DNA from: Rapana venosa | Taxonomy: Eukaryota > Mollusca > Gastropoda > Neogastropoda > Muricidae | Assembly (NCBI GenBank): GCA_028751875.1 | Contig: CM054140.1 | Location: forward strand, 10,581,602-10,645,601 | DNA length: 64,000 bases | Direction: 5' to 3' | In this document: one piece after another, positions 53,911 to 64,000 of the stretch | How positions within the stretch are numbered: position 1 is the stretch's first letter | Layout of the letters: each line of letters begins with the position of its first letter | Translations under genes and position numbers: made by a program | The notes under the pieces: generated by a model | Told to the model about the DNA's origin: nothing | Seen by the model: only the letters and a program-made list of their open reading frames with translations | Databases searched by the model: none

Positions 53911-54099
53911 TATGAACAAATAATTTCGATGTCAGTTCTATTTACTGTTCTCTATATTATTATTGTTATTATTTCTTCATTGTTATTATTATATTATTAT
54001 TATTGAGTTCTTCATTATTATTTTCTTGAGTTTCATACATTCTGTAGTTAACGAAGTACCAAGTCATAATTATTGACATGGGGCATATATACTAATCAT

Positions 54100-54175
54100 T
54101 GAGCGCTTTGATTTGTTGCTTTACAAGATTCAGCGCTATATAAATTCCATACATTATTATTATTATTATTATTAG
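54100..54175 (+). mobile_element. Retroposon 3' end with (ATT)n tail
   Basis: 'gagcgctttgatttgttgct' and 'cagcgctatataaattccat' followed by ATT repeats, the cleanest copy of this 3' end. Confidence 0.75.
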
Positions 54176-54266
54176 GACGTTTTCACTTGCGTCATTTTCA
54201 CCACAGAGGCAGTATTGTATGTCAGTAAGAATCAGACAGTTTTATGTCCACAGCAGATCATTGCAG

Positions 54267-54269
<3 letters not shown>

Positions 54270-54314
<45 letters not shown>

Positions 54315-54317
54315 ATA

Positions 54318-54361
<44 letters not shown>
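54270..54361. repeat. (AT)n microsatellite
   Basis: About 90 bp of AT with two interruptions. Confidence 0.95.
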
Positions 54362-54363
<2 letters not shown>

Positions 54364-54379
54364 TCCCCAGGCAGAGATT

Positions 54380-54565
54380 AAGCAGTGTTGAGAATAGTTG
54401 CCGCCTTGATGGGAGATCGTTCTCGCGCCTTGGCTTCAGTACAGTCCCCCAGTTCACCCAGCTGTAAATGGGTACCTGCCCTCTTTAAGGTCCGGGAAGG
54501 TAAAGCAGCGAGGGAGAGGAGATGGGCGCCGCCCTCAATATGCTGGCCCCTAGAGAAGCTGAGGT
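54380..54565 (+). mobile_element. SINE family E fragment
   Basis: 'ttcacccagctgtaaatggg', 'aaggtccgggaaggtaaagc' and 'ctggcccctagagaagctga'. It pairs with the minus copy at 4895-5125, without the poly-C. Confidence 0.7.
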
Positions 54566-54699
54566 CTCGGAAACCTTGCTAGCACAACGAACTGCACAGT
54601 TTATAGGGAACACCTCTACTTTTTTATCTTGTCATTTTTTGCCCTTCAAAGTCACGTTGCGGTAATCATCACACACACGAACACAACTGTCATTGCCAC

Positions 54700-54920
54700 A
54701 TGCCAGATGAGAGAAAAATCGTCGTGAGCTAAGTCAGTGAACTGACTTCTCCCAGAACTCCTTGAGGAGTCGTTGGGGGAACGAACGCTGCACTGAAGTT
54801 TTCGGGCAGTGTGTCGTAACGTGGGCAAGTTGAAACCTGGCGGAGTTTGTCTCTCTCTCTCTCTCTTCAGGTAGAAGGATACATGCTGGGTATGTTCGCT
54901 GTCATCCATGCCAGCGGCGA
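54700..54920 (-). mobile_element. SINE-type module, second minus copy
   Basis: Minus strand 'gaacatacccagcatgtatc', a GA-repeat expansion (54848-54868), then 'tccgccaggtttcaacttgc'. Confidence 0.55.
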
Positions 54921-54924
54921 AAAC

Positions 54925-55192
54925 TGGCTTTCTCCTTTACGAAAGGCAGACAGGGTGTTACACGTGTGCGCAAGATGTTCTGTATGCGTTCGCACACAAG
55001 ATCTCTCGGTTTATAGTATCATCTGAAGGACTTATAATATTATGGGAGTGGAGTCAGTACTGATGTTAGCTCCAGAGGAAGATTTCGTGGAACGCACACC
55101 TCAGCGGAGACTCAAACCTGAGTCCTCAATTGACGTCCAAGTCAATCCGTAGTAACGAAGATGTCCAGTCTAACCACTCGGCCCCCTCAATG
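54925..55192 (-). mobile_element. SINE family A, 3'-truncated
   Basis: Minus strand: 'gggccgagtggttagactgg' (A box), 'ggactcaggtttgagtctcc' (B-box region), and 'aacatcttgcgcacacgtgt'. The segment between the boxes is longer than in other copies, giving a different head variant. Confidence 0.75.
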
Positions 55193-55309
55193 CGTCGAGT
55201 TACTTTTGCAGGCTAAAGGCAGCTTGAGATCTGCAAGCAGAAGAATCAAAGGTGGCATTAGGTTGAAGGCATAGGGAAATATATGGATTGTCTTGCTGAA
55301 AATTGTTAA

Positions 55310-55456
55310 TATGACGGGAGGGGTGGTGGGAGAGGGGGGAGGGAGTGGTAGTGGTGGTGGTGGTTGTGTGTGTGGTGTGGTGTGGTGGCGGTGGTGGTAT
55401 AATAATGTGTGTGTTCTTATCTTTAATTTACCGTCTGTTCCCTTAAAGTGAGAGAT

Positions 55457-55487
<31 letters not shown>

Positions 55488-55513
55488 TGGTTGTGGTGTG
55501 TGTGTGTGTGTGT

Positions 55514-55549
<36 letters not shown>

Positions 55550-55560
55550 GACAGACAGAC

Positions 55561-55595
<35 letters not shown>

Positions 55596-55619
55596 GAGAG
55601 TGGTGTGTGTGTGTGTGTG

Positions 55620-55667
<48 letters not shown>

Positions 55668-55800
55668 GAGAGAGAGAACAGAGAGAGAGAGAGAGTGTTG
55701 TGTGGTGTGTGTGTGTGTGTGCGTGTGTGTGTGTGTGTTTTTGTGTGTGTGTTGTGTGTGTGTGTTTTGTGTGTGTGTGTGTTTGTGGTGTGTGTAAAAC
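55310..55800. repeat. Compound TG/GA/CAGA microsatellite
   Basis: GGT-rich, (TG)n, (GA)n, (CAGA)n and back to (TG)n in mosaic order over about 490 bp. Both strands give spurious long frames. Confidence 0.95.
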
Positions 55801-55904
55801 GTCTTTGCACAATGAGGCATAGTATCCGAATATACCAAGAAACACAACTATTGTATAAAGTAAACAATGATCAAGGCAGAAGCAGTTATTTTTCCCCTTT
55901 AAAC

Positions 55905-55994
55905 TCTCTCTCTCTCTCTCTCTCTCCCTCTCTCTCTCCCCTCTCTCTCTCCTTCTCTCTCTCTCTCTCTCTCGTCATTGTCATTGTCATACCT

Positions 55995-56048
<54 letters not shown>

Positions 56049-56052
56049 TCAC
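55905..56052. repeat. (CT)n microsatellite
   Basis: Two CT blocks around a short 'gtcattgtcattgtcat' interruption. Confidence 0.95.
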
Positions 56053-56096
56053 ATGGTAATAATGTAGTTAGATATTATTGATCAAGCCGCTTTTGT

Positions 56097-56190
56097 TCTT
56101 AGATAGATGGCTTGATGAAAAAGCAAATGCATTGCTTACAATGTACCATCTGGAAACTAAAACTTGACTTGACTTGACTTGACTTCACAC
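56097..56190 (+). mobile_element. Retroposon 3' end with (TTGAC)n tail
   Basis: 'tagatggcttgatgaaaaag', 'caatgtaccatctggaaact' and 'acttgacttgacttgacttg'. Confidence 0.8.
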
Positions 56191-56211
56191 ACACACACGC
56201 GCGCGCGCGGA

Positions 56212-56580
56212 AGGGGACGGGATAGCTCGGTGGTAAGAACATTGAGCATTGCACTCGCGATCTACCGACCCGGGTTTGAACTCCGTTCGAGGCCATTTTT
56301 CCCCTGGAGTTAACATCAGTGCCCTCTCCGCTCTCCCCTAAAGTCCTTCAGGTGAGACTATAAACCAAGGCCCCGTGTGCCAACGCATGCAGAACATCTT
56401 GCGCGCGCACACATTAAAACCTGTTCTGCTTTTCGGAAGAGTAGGCCATTTTGTGCCAGTGGGAACGGATGACAAAATTGACAAAACTGCATGCACTCAG
56501 GGACTGGATGTTAAATAAAAAGCACACGTGTGCTTATTCTATCATCCTCGAAATTAAAAAAAAAAAAGAATATAAAAAAA
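56212..56580 (+). mobile_element. tRNA-derived SINE, family A, reference-quality plus copy
   Basis: Complete order on the plus strand: 'gggatagctcggtggtaaga' (A box), 'cgggtttgaactccgttcg' (B box, 56270-56288), 'cccctggagttaacatcagt', core 'ggtgagactataaaccaagg', 'ttctgcttttcggaagagta', 'gtgggaacggatgacaaaat', 'gtgcttattctatcatcctc' and an oligo-A tail at 56559-56570. Length about 365 bp. It starts directly after a CGCG-rich CA repeat. Confidence 0.9.
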
Positions 56581-56845
56581 ATCCCACAAGCATAGTCACA
56601 CACTTAAGGAGTGTGTACATTTTCTTTGATATTTTTCATTCTCCCCGCCACCCCGCCACCACCACCCTCCTCCCCCAGTATCCCCCACCCTCCACCCCCC
56701 CCCTTTCCTACCCGCTAAACAAAACAGACTGAAACAAAGCATAAAAAGCCCACTATCCTTGAAGAATAACAATGTCTACCCCGCCTCGTCATCTATCCAT
56801 TAAGTCTCTGTTCTGTATTGTCTTTTCTTTTATCCTTCCTTCCTT
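56580..56845. other. Unassigned stretch
   Basis: CCACC-rich patch at 56645-56705. No gene. Confidence 0.4.
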
Positions 56846-56847
56846 TT

Positions 56848-57000
56848 TTCTTTCCGTCCCCTCCTTCCTTCCTTCATTCCTTCCTTCATTCCTTCCTCCA
56901 TTCCTTCCTTCCTTCCTTCCTTCCTTCATTCCTTCCTTCCTTCCTTCATTCATTCATTCCTCCCTTCCTTCCTTTTTCTTTTGTTTCTTCTTTTCTTCTC
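56848..57000. repeat. (CCTT)n microsatellite
   Basis: CCTT/CATTC tetranucleotides over about 130 bp, at the 5' end of the truncated LINE. Confidence 0.9.
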
Positions 57001-57004
57001 ATTT

Positions 57005-58775
57005 GGCGAAAGGAGACAGCAAAGAGGCGTACCAGACCATCAAGGTACTAACCAAGTCCCAGCAGCCAAAGACCTCCGTTATTGAAGACAAAGAGGGGTC
57101 AGTCCTTACAGAGAGCGCCACTATCATGAAGAGATGGACAGAATATTGCAGAGACCTGTACAACTACAAGCTGAAGGCTGATCCGAACAAACTTCACGAG
57201 CAAGATCCCAGACCATCAGATCCTGAAAGCACACAGTGCTGGAGGAAGAGGTAGAAGAAGCAGTAAGATCCCTGAAAGGAGGCAAGTCACCAGGGATTGA
57301 CAACCTCCCGGGTGAGCTCATCAAAAACGGAGGCCCAGAGATGATCAAGGCATTAACAATCACTGCCAACGCATCTGGACCAGCAAAGTGGCCTGAACAG
57401 TGGACCCAAACCATCATAGTTCCACCTCCAAAGAAGGGAGACCTGAAGAAGTGCCAAAATTACAGACAATCAGTCTGATAAGCCATCCAAGCAAAGTTAT
57501 GCTACGCATTGCCCCTTTAACAGACTGAAACCACAACAGATAAAATCCTATCCCGAAGAACAGGCAGGAATTCAGACCAGGTCGAAGCACTGTCCCAGCA
57601 GATCTTCAACATCAGAATGCTCATAGAGAAGCATCTCCAACATCACTAACAGCTCTACAACAACTTCATTGACTTCAAGAAGGCCTCGACCGAGTGTGGC
57701 AAAAAGCTCTGTGGCAAGTCATGAGAGGGCTATAGCTTCGACAGGACCTGATTCAAGTCATCCAGGCGCTGTATGACAGTCCCACAGTGCATCCTCATGG
57801 GGGGAGAAATCGGGGAGTTCTTCCGGACTCAATTGGAGTTCGACAAAGGCTGCCCGCTATCCCCCGTTCTTTTCAACGTGTTCCTGGAGAAAAATCATGC
57901 AGGAGCCCTCCTTGACTTTAAGACCACAATCACAATAGGGGGAAGGCCAGTCTGCAATCTTCGATTCGAGACGATATTGATCTCATGCCGCAGTGAAAAG
58001 AACTCCAGGGTCTCACCACCAACTGGAAAACAAACAGCCAATGCCCACGGTATGGAGATCAGCACGGAAAAGAGCAAGATCCTAGTGAACAGTACCACAA
58101 ACCCACCACTCCCACCCGCATCAAGATGAGTGGCGAGACACTAGAGGAGGGGGAAACTTTCAAGTACCTTGGAGCAGTCGTCACCAAAGAAGGCACGAGC
58201 ACACAAGAGGTGAAGATCAGACCCTTTCTGTGGCACTCTCCTCCATGACTAAGCTGCGAAAGTGTGGAGAAAAACCCCAACATCAGAACCCACACTAAGG
58301 TCAGACTCTACAAGGCACTCGTCACATCCATTGCCTTGTACAGCTGTGAAGCATGGACACTTACTGGGCCCATTTAGAACGTCGCATTCAAACCTTTTAA
58401 TGAAGTGCCTCAGGCGGATCCTGAATATCACCTACAAGACCGCAAAACCAATGACTACGTCTGGCAGCAGATCGAGGCACTGGCTGGCAAAACAGAACCA
58501 TTGCTAGATACAGTCAAAGGGAGGAAACTGAAGTGGTTTGGCCACCCCAACAAGGCAAACACCTTCAAAGACAGTCCTGCGGGGAATGGTGGAAGGAGCA
58601 AGGAGGCAGGGACGACCACGCAAAAGCTGGATATCCAACATCAAGGAGTGGACCGGCCTCACTGTACCAAACCTCCTGAAAACAGCCCAGGACAGAACCA
58701 TTTGGCGGTCCACTTGCAGCGTCCGTGCGGGTACCCCAACGGTCGTCCCGACCAAGGGATGAGTGAGTGAGTGAG
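57005..58775 (+). pseudogene. LINE reverse transcriptase remnant, plus strand
   Basis: Starts in the linker before the RT ('AYQTIKVLTKSQQPKTSVIE', 'IMKRWTEYCRDLYN'). It continues with 'EEEVEEAVRSLKGGKSPGID', 'WTQTIIVPPPKKGDLKKCQN' and 'NNFIDFKKA', then 'KGCPLSPVLFNVFLE' and 'ANAHGMEISTEKSKI'. It finishes with 'RKLKWFGHPNKAN' and 'GARRQGRPRKSWISNIKEWT'. The order is that of an RTE/CR1-type RT with its C-terminal tail. The catalytic DD region near 57965-57985 is out of frame and there are at least seven breaks. The endonuclease is missing: 5' truncation at the CCTT repeat. The 3' end is a (GTGA)n tail at 58759-58776. It is the source-type for the 37294-37455 insertion and a relative of 13990-15360. 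Confidence 0.85.
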
Positions 58776-58869
58776 TGCTTTATTCCTCGTTCTTTGTTTT
58801 CTTTCTCCATAAAATATTGGTGTATTGTTTATTTTGTAGGTGACATTCTATTCATCCACTGTTTAAATA

Positions 58870-58935
58870 TGAACTAGTGAGGGGAGAGGGAGGGGGGTGG
58901 GGAGAGAAAGGAAGGGGGAGGGGGGGGTAAAGGGG
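58870..58935. repeat. G/GA-rich tract
   Basis: GGGGAGAGG repeats. Confidence 0.85.
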
Positions 58936-58959
58936 GATCAAGAAGGTGAGAGGTCTTCT

Positions 58960-59665
58960 TGCATGCACTGTGTTGAACTGTGCTGTACCGTATTGTGTTG
59001 TATTGTGTTGTGTCGTGCTGTGTTGTATTGCGTAGTTTTGTATTGTATTGCGTTGTGTGAGTCTTATTAAATTGTATTGTATTGTACTGTGTTGTATTTC
59101 GTTGTATTGTCTTTTGTTTAGTATTGCATTGCATTGTTTGCATCGTACTGTACTGTATTGTATTTTACTGTATAGCAATTTTTGCATTGTATAGCAATGT
59201 AATGTACTCTATTGTAGTGTCTTGTCTTGTATTGCAATCTTTCGTATCGCATCGTTTTGTATCATTTTGTATCGTATCGTATTCTTTCGTATCATATCGT
59301 TATTGTATTGTATCGTATCGTTTCATATTGTTTCGTATCGTTTCGTATTGATTCGTATCGTTTCGTATTGTTTGGTATCGTTTCGTATTCTTTTGTAGCG
59401 TATCGTTATTGTATTGTATCGTATCGTTTCGCATCGTATCGTTTCGTACCGCATCGTATTGTATTGTATTGTATTGCATTGTATCGTTTCGTATCGTATC
59501 GTATCGTATCGTATCGTATTATTTCGTGTCGCATCGTATCATTTGGAATAGTATCGTATCATTTCGGATAGTATTGTATCGTTTCGAATCTTAGCGTATC
59601 ATTTCGTATCGAATGTATAATTTCGTATCGTATCGTATCGTATCGTATTGCATTGTGCTGTCTGG
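58960..59665. repeat. ~700-bp TATTG/TATCG pentanucleotide array
   Basis: The left half is TATTG/TGTTG type, the right half mostly TATCG/TTTCG. Unit size stays 5 with few slips, so two frames remain open over long stretches (Cys-Ile-Val and Arg-Ile-Val-Ser-Tyr). Confidence 0.95.
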
Positions 59666-59729
59666 AACAGTACAGATATTGTCCACATTTGGGTAGTTGC
59701 ACCACATTTCTCTGCTCCTCATCTCAGTC

Positions 59730-60012
59730 CAAAGGAGGCACCGGGTCGATGGTTTAGCGGTCAACTCGTGATCCAAGTCGGGGGTTCGATCCCCCGCTCG
59801 ACTCGGTGTTGTGTCCTTGGAAAGACACTTTACTCCTATTTTCCTCACTCCACCCAGGTGTACAAGTGGGTACCACTCTGCTGGGGAAGTATCTGCGACA
59901 GACTAGCTCCTGTCACAGGGGTGGTGAAAAACCATCATTCGTTTAAAACGCTACAAGAAACCGGGATAACTCCGGCTCATGGCCTTCGGGCTCGAAAGAA
60001 CATACATACTTC
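59730..60012 (+). mobile_element. tRNA-derived SINE, family D
   Basis: 'aggcaccgggtcgatggttt' (head), 'gggttcgatcccccgct' (B box, 59781-59797, near consensus), 'gtgttgtgtccttggaaaga', 'ccacccaggtgtacaagtgg', and 'gctcgaaagaacatacatac'. It lies outside the duplicated segments, so family D is dispersed. Confidence 0.9.
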
Positions 60013-60074
60013 CCTCTCATCAAACCAACTTAGCTCGGGTTTTCCCCATTGATTGATAGGGCCGACAATCCAGT

Positions 60075-60121
60075 CTACCCCCCCTTCCCTCCCCCCAAAC
60101 CCCCCTCCCCTGTCCCCTTCC

Positions 60122-60154
<33 letters not shown>

Positions 60155-60415
60155 ACCACCCAACCCAGCTACCCCCCCCCAAAAAAACCCCCACCCTTTT
60201 TTCCGACCCTCCTACGTTTTTCTCCAACCTGGGGGCCCAACCCCAAGGGGGGAAAATGTGGAAAAAGGGGGGGGGGTGGGGGGTGAAAGGGGCCCAAAAA
60301 GCGGGGTCCTGTTTTGGGTTTTTAGTTTTTGAAAAACCCCCCCCCCCAAAACCCGACCCAAAATAGCGAGCCACCCACTCCCAGCAGTGGTCTGTTGGGG
60401 GGGGTGGTGGGAGGT

Positions 60416-60448
<33 letters not shown>

Positions 60449-60700
60449 AGAGGGAGGAGGGAGAGGGGGAGGGAGAAGAGGCAACTGAAACCCCCTGTAA
60501 AAGATTTCCCTTTTCTTTTTTTTTTCTTTTTTTTTTTTAAAGACCCAGCCCTCCCGGACGTTCTTTTGCCCTCTCAAAGCAGGGGGTGGTAGGGAAGGGA
60601 GGGGAGGGGGGGAGGGGAAGGTTGGGAAAGGAGTTGGGTGGGGGGGTGGGTGGGTGTTGAAAAGAGGAAAAAGTCGAACCATTTGATGCAGGTTTAAGTG
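60075..60700. repeat. Homopolymer-rich stretch
   Basis: Poly-C (60122-60152), poly-G (60417-60447), G/GA-rich and T-runs. No gene. The Pro- and Gly-rich frames are artefacts. Confidence 0.85.
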
Positions 60701-60717
60701 CACTGTGTTGTGGATGA

Positions 60718-60793
60718 GTGTTGTGTGTGTGTGTGTGTTGTGTGTTGTGTTGTGTTGTGTGTGTGTGTGGGGTGTGTGTGTGAGTGTGTGTTG
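60718..60793. repeat. (TG)n microsatellite
   Basis: Interrupted TG repeat. A second lies at 60885-60953. Confidence 0.9.
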
Positions 60794-60794
60794 T

Positions 60795-60885
60795 GAAGTC
60801 AAGTCAAGTCACAATTTATTCCAGATGTACATTGAATATAAGCAATGCATTGGTTTTTCATCAAGCCTTCTATCAAACAAATTTT
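60795..60885 (-). mobile_element. Retroposon 3' end with (TTGAC)n tail
   Basis: Plus-strand view: 'aagtcaagtcaagtcacaat', 'ccagatgtacattgaatata', 'agcaatgcattggtttttca'. Flanked on both sides by TG repeat. Confidence 0.8.
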
Positions 60886-61185
60886 GTGTGTGTGTGCGTG
60901 TGTGTGTGAGTGTGTGTGGCGTGGTGCGTGTATGTGCGGCGTGCGTGCGTGTGGGGGCAAACGGCACATTGAAAACAAACCCCTTGGGCCATGCCTGCTT
61001 TAAAACAATTAAAAAAACAAATAAGAAACGAAGAAGGAACCCCAATGTCATCAGTCAGTAAGGGAAAAAACAACTTTAACACCTGCTGCAGTAATTTACA
61101 CAGTGTGGGCAGTTTCCCCTTTTAAACACGCGGCTCAAATGAGCGCGCCCATGAAAATCACACAAACCCCTCTCCTTCTCTCCTC

Positions 61186-61340
61186 CCTTCCCTACCCCCC
61201 CCCCCACTCCTCCCCCTCCCCCCCCCCCCCCCCGCCCCCCCCCTCCTCTCCCCCCCCACGCCTCCCCCTTCCCCCCATCCAACCCCCCCCCCGCAGCCTT
61301 CTACCCCGCACCCCCCCCCCCCCCCCCGCCCCCCCTCCCT
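61186..61340. repeat. C-rich tract
   Basis: Poly-C with CT interruptions, about 150 bp. Confidence 0.9.
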
Positions 61341-62440
61341 CCTTTATTGAACCAAAAGGGAAACGTATCTTGGTTTAGAAGATTTCTTTACTGAGAGGGA
61401 ACATGGGAATTATGTTTTACATTACACATTCATTAGAGCAAATTTACAACCTATGCTGATAGCTTGCTCAAAAACAAATGTATTTTTTTTGATTTACTCT
61501 GTATTTGGGGGTCTTATAAAACTTCAAAATGTAGCAACAAGGACACTTTCCAAAAACATTTTTTTTTGTTCAACCATTTAAAACCCCTTTTAAACCCCTT
61601 CCCATATGTGGGCCCCAAACATGTTTTTATAGAAAAACAAAATAGATTTTTTTTAAATTTCATGGCCGTCACAGCCGGGGTTTATCACATTCTTGATTAA
61701 ACCATTGACCTGGGGCAACAGCAAAGTGGAGGCTGTATGACCAGTGGCTTTTCCACCATGGGAATTTCCCCTTTACAGCTTTAGTCTTAGTTCGATAGAC
61801 CTCTACTAGGAGGGTTTACTTTCACACCTTATTGCTGCAAACCCTGGGGGGTAGTTGGCCTTTGGAGAACATCTCCAACGCGATGTCCTTTTCCCACTTG
61901 GCCCAAGAGGGGATGTAAAATGTGGGGAAGGCATCTCCCTAAATCAAATTTCTGCCCAATTTCTGAAAAAAGCACTGCCCCCTCGCTTTTTTGGAGGGCA
62001 TCGCGAAACACGGAAACATACAACTAACTACAATACAAAACAAAACAAAACCAAAACACAAACTACACAGCAGCAAAAAACCCAAAAAAAACATCAAAAA
62101 AAAACCCTAAAAAATTTATGAAAGGGGGGAAAAAAAAAAACACGGAGATAACGATTGTTTCCCAAAAAGCTTTTTTCGTTTTTGCACTAGTTTGTTATCT
62201 GTGGAAAATGCATAACTAACTGTAATTCTTATCAACAAATTTCGTTACTTCTGAGCTGTCCATCCAAACCCATGCCTTTTTAGTCAAGAACCACAACTGT
62301 TTACCTTGGGGGGTTTAATTTTTAAAAGGGGATATTTTGAAACAAACTTGTAAACAATTTTTTTAAAAAAATTCAACTTTTAAAAATCAAATCAACTGGG
62401 GGTCAATTTTAGCGAGGGGTAAAAAAGCATTTTCACATAA
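61341..62440. other. Unassigned, partly smeared stretch
   Basis: AT-rich with A-runs at 62088-62150. Minus-strand and plus-strand frames under 90 codons have no recognisable domain. Confidence 0.45.
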
Positions 62441-62444
62441 CTTT

Positions 62445-62795
62445 CGGGGTGGATAAGAAGGGGGCAGGATGGGAAAGGGCGTTCGCCTCCAAAAAATTAA
62501 CCGGAGGTTTCTGGTTCGATTCCCACCTCGCCTTCTCCCAGTTTTGACACAAAAATCGAACTGAAAATTCAAAGTCCTTCCGATAAAAACTATAAACCCG
62601 AGGCCCCGTGTCGAAACGCATGCAAACATTTTCGCAAACCCCGTTTAAATCTTTTCCGCTTTCGGAAGAGTTAGGCTTGTGTGCCGTGGAAACAATGACA
62701 AAATTTAAAAAAACCGCATACACCGCGACTGATAAAAAAAGCACAGAGGTTATCATATCCCGATATAAAAGAAAAATTAAATAAATAAACGGGAC
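62445..62795 (+). mobile_element. SINE family A, degraded plus copy
   Basis: 'tttctggttcgattcccacc' (B box, about 62510-62526), 'aagtccttccgataaaaact', 'cccgaggccccgtgt', 'tccgctttcggaagagttag' and an (AAAT) tail. Single-base losses are frequent. Confidence 0.8.
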
Positions 62796-62914
62796 AGAAT
62801 AGCAGATGTTGCTCTGCTGTTTCGTTTTCATTCCCACAAGCGCAAGCGAGGATCTTGCATCTTCACTTAACTTCCTGTTATTTATATATTCTATCATTAT
62901 TCAGATCACTCATG

Positions 62915-63290
62915 CCAAGGCGCAGGGTGATCTGGAGGTAGTGCATCCACTAGGAAGCGAGGAGTCAAGGGTTCGATCCCTGTTTGGACTCGAAATTATC
63001 GGCCCACCCACCATACCTTGAGTGGTGGTGTAGGACCTAGTCTTTCAGGTGAGAGGATGAATCTGTGTCAGAGGTTTTTGTGCACGTGAAAGGTTCTACG
63101 GCAACAAGAGTTGTCTCAAGTAAAATTGCGTAAAAGTGAGCCCCTTTTTCTAGGGCAATATGCTAATACAGAATTCTCTCCCACACTGAAGTCGGATGCG
63201 CTGGGCCTGACTTGTCAGGCGCTTAACGGCAGCGCAACGCATTTTCACTCATATGGCAGACAACAATAATTGCTGTCTAAGCATTCGACG
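62915..63290 (+). mobile_element. tRNA-derived SINE, family C
   Basis: 'gtgatctggaggtagtgcat' (A-box-like), 'caagggttcgatccctgttt' (B box, 62967-62986), 'tagtctttcaggtgagagg' core, and 'cagaattctctcccacactg'. It pairs with 9596-10020. Confidence 0.85.
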
Positions 63291-63329
63291 ACACGACGTC
63301 GACGATGAAGAAGAATTAAGAGGACTTGA

Positions 63330-63520
63330 AAGCAAGGCCCTGTGTGTAAACGCCAGCATATCTTACACATTCCTTAACATCTGTCCATGTTTCCTAGAAG
63401 AGTAGGCCACCTAAGGCCGAGGGCATCGATGACACGGACATACCCAGCATGCAATCTGCGCCTCACCGAGAGATGGGCTCCGCCAGGCTCAACTTGGACT
63501 AGGAATACATTGCCTGTTAG
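63330..63520 (+). mobile_element. SINE A core joined to the 'catacccagcatgc' module
   Basis: 'gaaagcaaggccctgtgtgt', 'cctagaagagtaggccacct' (family A core parts), then 'acggacatacccagcatgca' and 'ctccgccaggctcaacttgg'. Confidence 0.6.
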
Positions 63521-63563
63521 ACTGTCTGACCGTTCAGATAGGGTATTTTGTGCGTGCGCGCGT

Positions 63564-63604
63564 GTATGTATGTATGTATGTATGTATGTATGTATGTATG
63601 TATG
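63564..63604. repeat. (TATG)n microsatellite
   Basis: About ten tatg units. Confidence 0.95.
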
Positions 63605-63672
63605 TCAAATCAAATTTTTATTTCCAGATGATACATAGAATAAGCAATGCATTTCTTTTTTTCATCAAGCCA

Positions 63673-63675
<3 letters not shown>
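63605..63675 (-). mobile_element. TTGAC-family retroposon 3' end, tail lost
   Basis: Plus view 'tttttatttccagatgatac', 'gaataagcaatgcatttctt', 'tcatcaagccatctgtgtg'. The pentamer tail is replaced by (TATG)n/'caaatcaa'. Confidence 0.75.
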
Positions 63676-63711
<36 letters not shown>

Positions 63712-63720
63712 TGTGTGTGT

Positions 63721-63752
<32 letters not shown>

Positions 63753-63770
63753 GTGTGTGTGTGTGTTTGC
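63676..63770. repeat. (TG)n microsatellite
   Basis: About 95 bp TG, abutting the retroposon. A G-rich tract follows at 63823-63857. Confidence 0.95.
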
Positions 63771-64000
63771 TTGGCTGGTTTTTTTTTGGTTGGTTGTTGT
63801 CTTCTTTCTTTTTTCCTTCCGGGGTGGGGTGGGGTGGGGTGAGGGGGGGGGGGGGTGGCTTTTTCGTTCGTCAGATGGAAAACTCTGTCTCTCTGTGATG
63901 AAGGCAGCTGTACTCTGCATGCAGGTCCTCCCTCCCAGTCTCCACAGAGCTTCTTGGCCACTGGGGTGGTATGGGTCAGTCAGGCCAGGTCCTCTTTCAG

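Noticed and set aside
54270..54361. (AT)n run as a TATA promoter
   Set aside because: A plain microsatellite with no gene start near it.

Overview
The window looks like nuclear DNA of a lophotrochozoan animal, most plausibly a marine gastropod mollusc (inference). It is intron-scale and gene-poor, with no operons or ribosome binding sites. Simple repeats are very dense: (TG)n, (GA)n, (AT)n, ATT/TAC triplets and TATTG-type pentamers. tRNA-headed SINEs are abundant, and there are several APE-type LINEs and a Tigger/pogo DNA transposon. Two runs of exactly 500 N mark scaffold gaps at 18347-18846 and 38501-39000.

Layout. 1-5.8 kb holds microsatellites, SINE pieces and a LINE endonuclease fragment. 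5.8-7.46 kb is AT-rich, poor-quality sequence. 7.46-13.0 kb is a decayed Tigger-like element with terminal repeats. It carries an N-terminal DNA-binding remnant, a DDD transposase split by a SINE, a C-terminal PIP-box-like motif and then an OTU-protease-like segment in the same frame. 13-16 kb has possible host exons and a reverse-strand LINE remnant. 16.1-38.5 kb contains three or four copies of a multi-kb segment, interrupted by a minisatellite, a gap and a nearly complete CR1/L2/Crack-like LINE (20.6-23.6 kb, minus strand).

39.8-41.0 kb is the best candidate for a host gene: a terminal exon encoding one C2H2 zinc finger and a long proline-rich tail. About 27 copies of a 26-bp minisatellite follow it. 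43.8-44.9 kb is a LINE copy with its 5' part inverted, placed in a CT microsatellite. 46.5-49.7 kb is a long, heavily indel-broken LINE on the minus strand. 49.7-64 kb is mostly SINEs, a second LINE remnant (57.0-58.8 kb), a 700-bp pentanucleotide array and homopolymer-rich sequence.

There is no pathway to reconstruct. What links the features is parasitism among mobile elements: LINE machinery probably mobilised the SINEs, SINEs landed in other elements, and a segmental duplication multiplied them. SINE families are labelled here by letter: A (long, with a 'cggatgagactataaaccga' core), B (head at 175), C (9596 and 62915), D ('ccacccaggtgtacaagtgg' module) and E (a related core). Parts of the window (about 5.8-7.9, 25.8-29.6, 47-52.6 and 61.5-62.8 kb) look like poorly polished long-read sequence, so many frameshifts may be technical.
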